Source: Verrucomicrobiota bacterium (GTDB taxonomy: Bacteria; Verrucomicrobiota; Kiritimatiellia; B70-G9). From it: DNA of 9,988 nt. Every line of letters starts with the position of its first letter. The stretch's first letter is position 1. Both the position numbers and the translations under genes were made by a program. The stretch covers positions 1-9,988 of the forward strand of contig QNAJ01000038.1 in the NCBI GenBank assembly GCA_003641465.1, read 5' to 3'. Under the pieces are notes generated by a model, which did not search any database, was not told where the DNA came from, and was given only the letters and a program-made list of their open reading frames with translations. Below, one piece after another: positions 6,074-9,988 of the stretch.

Positions 6074-7879
6074 ATGATGAGTAGTTCCCGAGAGATCAGG
6101 AACTTTTGCATTCTGGCCCATATCGATCATGGCAAGTCGACGCTCGCAGATCGGTTTCTAGAGATCACCCATGCGGTGGAGCCCCGGAATCTGAGAGAAC
6201 AACTGCTCGATGATATGGATCTCGAAAGGGAAAGAGGTATCACAATCAAGGCACATCCGGTGACGATGTTTTACGAGCACCGGGATAGAGTATATCAGTT
6301 GAATCTCATCGATACTCCGGGACATGTTGATTTCTCTTACGAAGTAGCGCGAAGCATTGCGGCATGCGAAGGAGCGATCCTGCTTGTGGACGCCACCCAA
6401 GGCGTAGAGGCACAGACGGTGGCACACGCGCACCTGGCCGAGTCGCACCATCTGATCATGGTCCCCGCGTTGAACAAGATAGACCTTCCCAATGCGGATC
6501 CCCAGCGGGCCCTGAGACAACTCGAAGACATTCTGGCTATACCATCTGAAGAAGTTCTGTGGGTGAGCGCCAAGACAGGGGAGGGAGTGGAAGAATTACT
6601 GCAGCGAGTCATTGAAAGGGTCCCTCCACCGTCTCGGGAACAGGACGAACTGCGGGCGCTGATTTTTGACAGCGTCTATGACGATTTCCGTGGCGCGGTG
6701 GCGTACGTCCGGGTTAAGGACGGCGAGGTTCATCCGGGGCAGGAGATACTGCTCATGAGTACCGGTAAGCGATATCAGGTGAAGGAAGTAGGGCATTTTC
6801 GGCCACAGGTCACAAAAGCAGATCGTTTGGAAAGCGGCGAAGTAGGGTATCTGGTGTGCAACATCAAGTCGGTGTCTGAGCTGAGAATCGGGGATACGAT
6901 AACTGATGCGACTCATCCCTCAGCTCGGCCGGTTCCGGGATTCCGGGAAATGAAACCCATGCTCTTCGCGAGCATCTACCCGATTGATGGCGGCGATTTC
7001 GAGCGCCTGCGGGCAGCTATTGAGAAGTTACGCCTGAATGACTCAGCTCTTGTAGTCCAGCCGGAGACCTCAACCGCCTTGGGACATGGCTTCCGGTGCG
7101 GATTTCTCGGTATGCTGCATCTGGAAATTACATTGGAACGCCTCCGCCGCGAGCACGGCGTAGCCATCATTACGACGCGACCTAATGTAGTGTATCGCGT
7201 GCACCTTACCTCAGGCGATGAAATCACTGTGGACAATCCCGCCTACTGGCCGGAGGCTCATCTGATACGGGCAGTCGAAGAGCCGGTCGTCGATTTCTTT
7301 ATCCTCGGTCCTCGCACCTGTCTCGGTGACATCATGAAACTCGTCAGAGAAAAGAGAGGATGCATCAGGGAAACCGAAACCGTAGATCCGGAGCGGCTGC
7401 TTATCAAGGGCACGATGCCTCTCTCAGAATTGATAACTGATTTCCATGATCGGCTGAAGAGTGTGAGCCGCGGCTACTCTTCTCTGGATTATGAGGTGAC
7501 AGGATACGAGTCCTCTGATCTTGTCCGCTTGGATATTCTGGTTCATGGAGAAGTCGTAGACGCGTTCGCTTCGATCGTGCACCGTTCTCATGCGCGGGAG
7601 CAGGGGAGGGCACTGTGCCGAATACTGAAACAGACCATCCCCCGCCAACTTTTTCCGGTGGCCATACAGGCAGCCGTGGGGCGCACTATTGTGGCCCGGG
7701 AGACCCTGCCTGCCTTGCGAAAGGATGTGACGGCCAAATGCTACGGAGGCGACGTCACCAGGAAACGAAAGCTGCTCGAGAAACAGAAAGCAGGGAAGAA
7801 GAAAATGAGAATGTTCGGTAAGGTTCCTATACCACAGGAGGCCTTTCTGAAGGTACTGCGTGCCGATAGCAAGGAGTAA
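6074..7879 (+). CDS. lepA: Elongation factor 4 (LepA), ribosome-associated GTPase
   Basis: LepA is a translational GTPase that binds the ribosome, is reported to back-translocate or remobilise stalled complexes, and has been linked to 30S assembly. The protein has 601 residues from ATG 6074, the usual length. The GTPase motifs are AHIDHGKST (15-23), RERGITIKAHPV (switch I), DTPGHVDF (from Asp80), NKID (from Asn134) and SAKTG. The EF-G-like domains follow, with RALIFDSVYDDFRGAV-type spacing and LGHGFRCGFLGMLHLEI. The LepA-specific C-terminal domain has RKDVTAKCYGGD, TRKRKLLEKQKAGKKKMRMFG and PQEAFLKVL. ATG 6074 and ATG 6077 are adjacent; the only ribosome-binding hint is GAG at 6063-6065. A GTG at 6068 is also in frame but has no better support. 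It follows rpe closely and precedes lepB by 2 nt, the widespread lepA-lepB pairing. Confidence 0.97.
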   Translation: MMSSSREIRNFCILAHIDHGKSTLADRFLEITHAVEPRNLREQLLDDMDLERERGITIKAHPVTMFYEHRDRVYQLNLIDTPGHVDFSYEVARSIAACEGAILLVDATQGVEAQTVAHAHLAESHHLIMVPALNKIDLPNADPQRALRQLEDILAIPSEEVLWVSAKTGEGVEELLQRVIERVPPPSREQDELRALIFDSVYDDFRGAVAYVRVKDGEVHPGQEILLMSTGKRYQVKEVGHFRPQVTKADRLESGEVGYLVCNIKSVSELRIGDTITDATHPSARPVPGFREMKPMLFASIYPIDGGDFERLRAAIEKLRLNDSALVVQPETSTALGHGFRCGFLGMLHLEITLERLRREHGVAIITTRPNVVYRVHLTSGDEITVDNPAYWPEAHLIRAVEEPVVDFFILGPRTCLGDIMKLVREKRGCIRETETVDPERLLIKGTMPLSELITDFHDRLKSVSRGYSSLDYEVTGYESSDLVRLDILVHGEVVDAFASIVHRSHAREQGRALCRILKQTIPRQLFPVAIQAAVGRTIVARETLPALRKDVTAKCYGGDVTRKRKLLEKQKAGKKKMRMFGKVPIPQEAFLKVLRADSKE

Positions 7880-7881
7880 AT

Positions 7882-9000
7882 ATGATTCGTGTATTTCGGA
7901 GATATAGAACACGGCGGAGGCTGATGGCCCTCTGGAAGGAGTGCTGTCATTTTGTGAATGTCCGAGGAGATATCTGCGACCCGAGCGTTCTGCAACAACT
8001 CAAGGCCGCAAGGGATCAGCTCCGCGATGCCCTGCGGCGGAAGAACGACGCCGGGGCAATGGACGCTGCGACCCGCTGTGCCTTTCTCCTGGGCAAAGCT
8101 TCCCCGCCAAAATCGTTTCCGCGACTGCGGGAAAACATCGAGGTTCTTGCAGTCGCGCTTGCAGTGGCCATGGGATTCCGCACTTATTTCCTGCAGCCTT
8201 TCAAGATCCCCACCGGTTCGATGCAACCAACGCTCTATGGGATTACAGTAGCACCAGCTGAGCGGCCGGGTCTTTCAGACAGGTTTCCCCTGAATATCAT
8301 CAAGCTGGCCCTTTTCGGGGAGAGATTCATTAGCATCCGTGCACAGACCAGTGGCATTGTTTCCGCCAACGATGTCCGATTTGATATTCGCACACGTCAG
8401 ATCATTTTCTATATTGCGCGGATACCGCACAAGATCCATCGGAACATGGTCCGCCACTTTCAGCTTGGTCAGTACGTTCACCGCGGCCAGATCCTTGCGA
8501 CCGGCCGCGTTCACTATGGCGACCACATTTTTGTCAATAAGGTTGCGTACAACATTCGGCGACCGCGCCGCGGAGAAATCGTGGTCTTTAACACCGACCA
8601 TATCCGGTATCCAGGAGTTATGACTAACACCTTTTACATCAAACGGCTCGTGGCCCTTCCCAGCGAACGGGTATCAATCTCCCCGCCGTACATTATGATA
8701 AACGGTAGACCTCTGCAGGATCCACCCGTCTTCACCGGTCTGCTGCTCAATTCCCGCGCCGGCTACACCGGTTACCAGCTACCCAATCGCATCCCCGGAG
8801 CGCCACCACCTCTGCTGAGCACACCCTCTGACAGCCTCACCCTTGAGCCTGGCGAATATCTCCTGCTGGGGGATAACAGTGGCCACAGCCTCGATGGACG
8901 CTACTTCGGTCCGGTCAACCGCACTCTTCTTGTCGGCCCTGCTGTATTCGTGTACTGGCCCCTGAGCAGGCGCTGGGGTCCTCTGGTTTGGGGCGGATAG
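7882..9000 (+). CDS. lepB: Signal peptidase I with N-terminal extension and large insert
   Basis: LepB is the membrane-bound S26 serine protease that removes signal peptides from Sec- and Tat-exported proteins. The protein has 372 residues. Residues 1-80 are a basic, helical, presumably cytoplasmic extension rich in Arg and Lys. One membrane segment spans about 86-104 (VLAVALAVAMGFRTYFL). It is followed by the catalytic box PFKIPTGSMQPTL with Ser113, box C GDHIFVNK from Gly213, box D YIKRLVALPSE with the general base Lys254, and box E GDNSGHSLDGRYFGPV from Gly330. Ser and Lys are 141 residues apart, against about 55 in E. coli LepB. The extra part (about 122-212) contains SIRAQTSGIV and YVHRGQILATGRV. 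I recall comparable inserts in PVC-group enzymes. ATG 7882 has AAGGAG at 7871-7876, 5 nt upstream and inside the last codons of lepA. It is the last gene before a convergent gap. Confidence 0.95.
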   Translation: MIRVFRRYRTRRRLMALWKECCHFVNVRGDICDPSVLQQLKAARDQLRDALRRKNDAGAMDAATRCAFLLGKASPPKSFPRLRENIEVLAVALAVAMGFRTYFLQPFKIPTGSMQPTLYGITVAPAERPGLSDRFPLNIIKLALFGERFISIRAQTSGIVSANDVRFDIRTRQIIFYIARIPHKIHRNMVRHFQLGQYVHRGQILATGRVHYGDHIFVNKVAYNIRRPRRGEIVVFNTDHIRYPGVMTNTFYIKRLVALPSERVSISPPYIMINGRPLQDPPVFTGLLLNSRAGYTGYQLPNRIPGAPPPLLSTPSDSLTLEPGEYLLLGDNSGHSLDGRYFGPVNRTLLVGPAVFVYWPLSRRWGPLVWGG

Positions 9001-9036
9001 GCTCTTTGCTGTCAGCGGGGGCGAGGCCGAAGCGCG

Positions 9037-9066
9037 AACATAACGTCGGATAATATATCTTATGTT
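9037..9066. terminator. AT-rich imperfect hairpin between convergent lepB and glgA (possible bidirectional terminator)
   Basis: AACATAA at 9037-9043 pairs perfectly with TTATGTT at 9060-9066. Inside it, GATA at 9049-9052 pairs with TATC at 9056-9059 over the 3-nt loop ATA, leaving a one-sided 5-nt bulge (CGTCG). The symmetry works on both strands, and the site sits in the 88-nt gap between two converging genes, where a shared terminator is expected. It is AT-rich and lacks a GC stem with a long T-run, so it is not a textbook intrinsic terminator. I see no other candidate in the gap beyond a 4-bp GTGC/GCAC stem at 9076-9087. Confidence 0.35.
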
Positions 9067-9088
9067 AACTCAGGAGTGCGCGGGCACA

Positions 9089-9988
9089 CTAAGTATTGTG
9101 GTCTCCGTCTATAAGCGTCCGGTACAATGCCGCATACTCCCCGGCAGCCCGTTTCCACGAAAAATCCTGTGCCATCGCCCGCCTGACCATGGCCCGCCAC
9201 AAACGCCGCTGCGAGGCGTACATGGCGGCAGCGGCGTGCAACGCATCAAGGAAAGCGTCGGTGCAACATGGTGCGAACTTGAAACCCGTTCCCGCCGTCG
9301 GATGGACCCGTATGTCAACTACCGTGTCGGCAAGCCCGCCGGTGTCGTGAACAATTGGTATCGTTCCGTAGGCCAAGCTATAAATCTGATTCAGCCCGCA
9401 AGGCTCGTATCGTGACGGCATGAGATAGATATCCGAACCAGCCTGAATACGGTGAGCTAACCCCTGGTCGAATGCTATTCTGACCGCAATCCGCTGCGGA
9501 TGCCGGAGAGCCCATTTCCGACACATGTCCTCGAACGGCGGCTCACCTGTGCCGAGAAGAATCAGCTGCACGGGAAGTCTTAATATGGACTCCAAAGCTT
9601 TGTCTATGATGTCAAGCCCTTTCTGTTCGACCAAACGGCTGATGATTCCGAGTAAGGCGTGTCCTTTTCTTTGTGGCAGGCCCATTTCCTTCAGAAGTGC
9701 GCGCTTGCATATCGCCTTGCCGCGAAGGTCGGAAGAATCGTAGTTCCTCGGGATGTGCTGGTCATGACTCGGATGCCATACACCGTAATCCACGCCGTTC
9801 AGTATCCCCCGGAGGCGCCCCGCTCGCTCCCGTAGTAGCCCATCGAGGCCGCAACCAAACTCAGGCTGCTGTATCTCGCGTGCATAAGTAGGGCTGACCG
9901 TGGTTATGACGTCGGAAAACACTATCCCCCCTTTCAGAAAATTCACCATCCCGTAGAATTCCAGGGCCTTCCAATTGAAGTAGGACGC
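9089..9988 (-). CDS. glgA: Glycogen synthase (ADP-glucose type), C-terminal part, 5' end outside window
   Basis: GlgA transfers glucose from ADP-glucose to the non-reducing end of alpha-1,4-glucan in glycogen synthesis. The frame is open to the window edge; the ATG at 9947-9949 is internal, since the codons before it read FNWKALEFYG, a normal GlgA continuation. About 299 residues are visible, so roughly the first third or more (including the N-terminal KTGGL glucan/ADP-glucose motif) is missing. Visible GT-B family-5 landmarks are KGGIVFSDVITTVSPTYA, LRGILNGVDYGVWHP, the phosphate-binding ISRLVEQKGLD, LGTGEPPFEDM, AHRIQAGSDIYLMPSRYEP and CGLNQIYSLAYGTIPIV followed by TGGLADTV. This includes the catalytic-region EPCGL and the TGGL loop. 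His replaces the usual Arg in PIVR-TGGL. It points toward lepB and ends 88 nt from it. No other glycogen gene is visible. Confidence 0.96.
   Translation of the reverse strand, partial: ASYFNWKALEFYGMVNFLKGGIVFSDVITTVSPTYAREIQQPEFGCGLDGLLRERAGRLRGILNGVDYGVWHPSHDQHIPRNYDSSDLRGKAICKRALLKEMGLPQRKGHALLGIISRLVEQKGLDIIDKALESILRLPVQLILLGTGEPPFEDMCRKWALRHPQRIAVRIAFDQGLAHRIQAGSDIYLMPSRYEPCGLNQIYSLAYGTIPIVHDTGGLADTVVDIRVHPTAGTGFKFAPCCTDAFLDALHAAAAMYASQRRLWRAMVRRAMAQDFSWKRAAGEYAALYRTLIDGDHNT

Noticed and set aside
7424..8226. Two long minus-strand frames opposite lepA and lepB
   Set aside because: Both cover confidently identified + strand genes with full family motifs, and they show no family features of their own.
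9049..9060. TATAAT-like sequence (ATAATATAT) as a promoter in the convergent gap
   Set aside because: No suitable -35 box and no gene downstream in either direction to be driven from it; better explained as part of the inverted repeat.
9062..9415. Plus-strand open frame of 117 codons after lepB
   Set aside because: It is almost entirely antisense to glgA coding sequence, lacks a clear ribosome binding site and has no domain-like pattern.
1..9988. Mobile elements, CRISPR arrays, tRNA/rRNA genes, riboswitches, defence systems
   Set aside because: No direct repeats, transposase or integrase motifs, clover-leaf sequences or defence-type domains were seen; gaps between genes are all below about 130 nt except for the stretch filled by the RNase H-like frame.

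Overview
The window looks like chromosomal housekeeping DNA from a bacterium of the PVC group, probably the Verrucomicrobiota/Kiritimatiellota/Lentisphaerota side. This is inferred from memory of protein style, not from a search. The main clues are the signal peptidase I, which has a long cytoplasmic N-terminus and a large insert between its catalytic Ser and Lys boxes, the LepA switch-I variant ending in IKAHPV, and an IlvN with the FARRGYNIDSLVVS signature. Base composition looks moderately GC-rich and even throughout. I see no mobile element, phage gene, CRISPR array, tRNA or rRNA.

Region 1 (1-3885, + strand) is branched-chain amino acid biosynthesis. It holds the 3' two thirds of ilvB, then ilvN behind a near-consensus ribosome binding site, and after a 74-nt gap leuC and leuD. 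IlvB and IlvN form acetohydroxyacid synthase, the first common step to valine and isoleucine. LeuC and LeuD form isopropylmalate isomerase on the leucine branch. ilvC, leuA and leuB are not in the window. LeuD carries an unusual 12-residue insertion.

Region 2 (3848-5258, + strand) is an open frame that looks like an eroded or internally deleted YprB-type RNase H-like exonuclease protein, followed by truA (tRNA pseudouridine synthase). The two overlap at an ATGACTGA junction. The first frame keeps recognisable N-terminal and C-terminal family blocks but lacks the middle of the domain and the usual acidic catalytic residues. This is the most interesting spot in the window.

Region 3 (5259-9000, + strand) starts with a 130-nt gap containing a plausible sigma70-type promoter. 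It continues with rpe (a somewhat divergent ribulose-phosphate 3-epimerase), lepA (elongation factor 4) and lepB (signal peptidase I). Spacings are short, and the lepB ribosome binding site lies inside the end of lepA, so these three probably form one transcription unit.

Region 4 (9001-9988) is a short convergent gap with an AT-rich imperfect hairpin, then the C-terminal part of glgA (glycogen synthase) on the - strand, running off the right edge.

I do not see a previously undescribed multi-gene system here. The points worth a second look are the degenerate RNase H-like frame coupled to truA, the LeuD insertion, the LepB insert and the divergent Rpe motifs.
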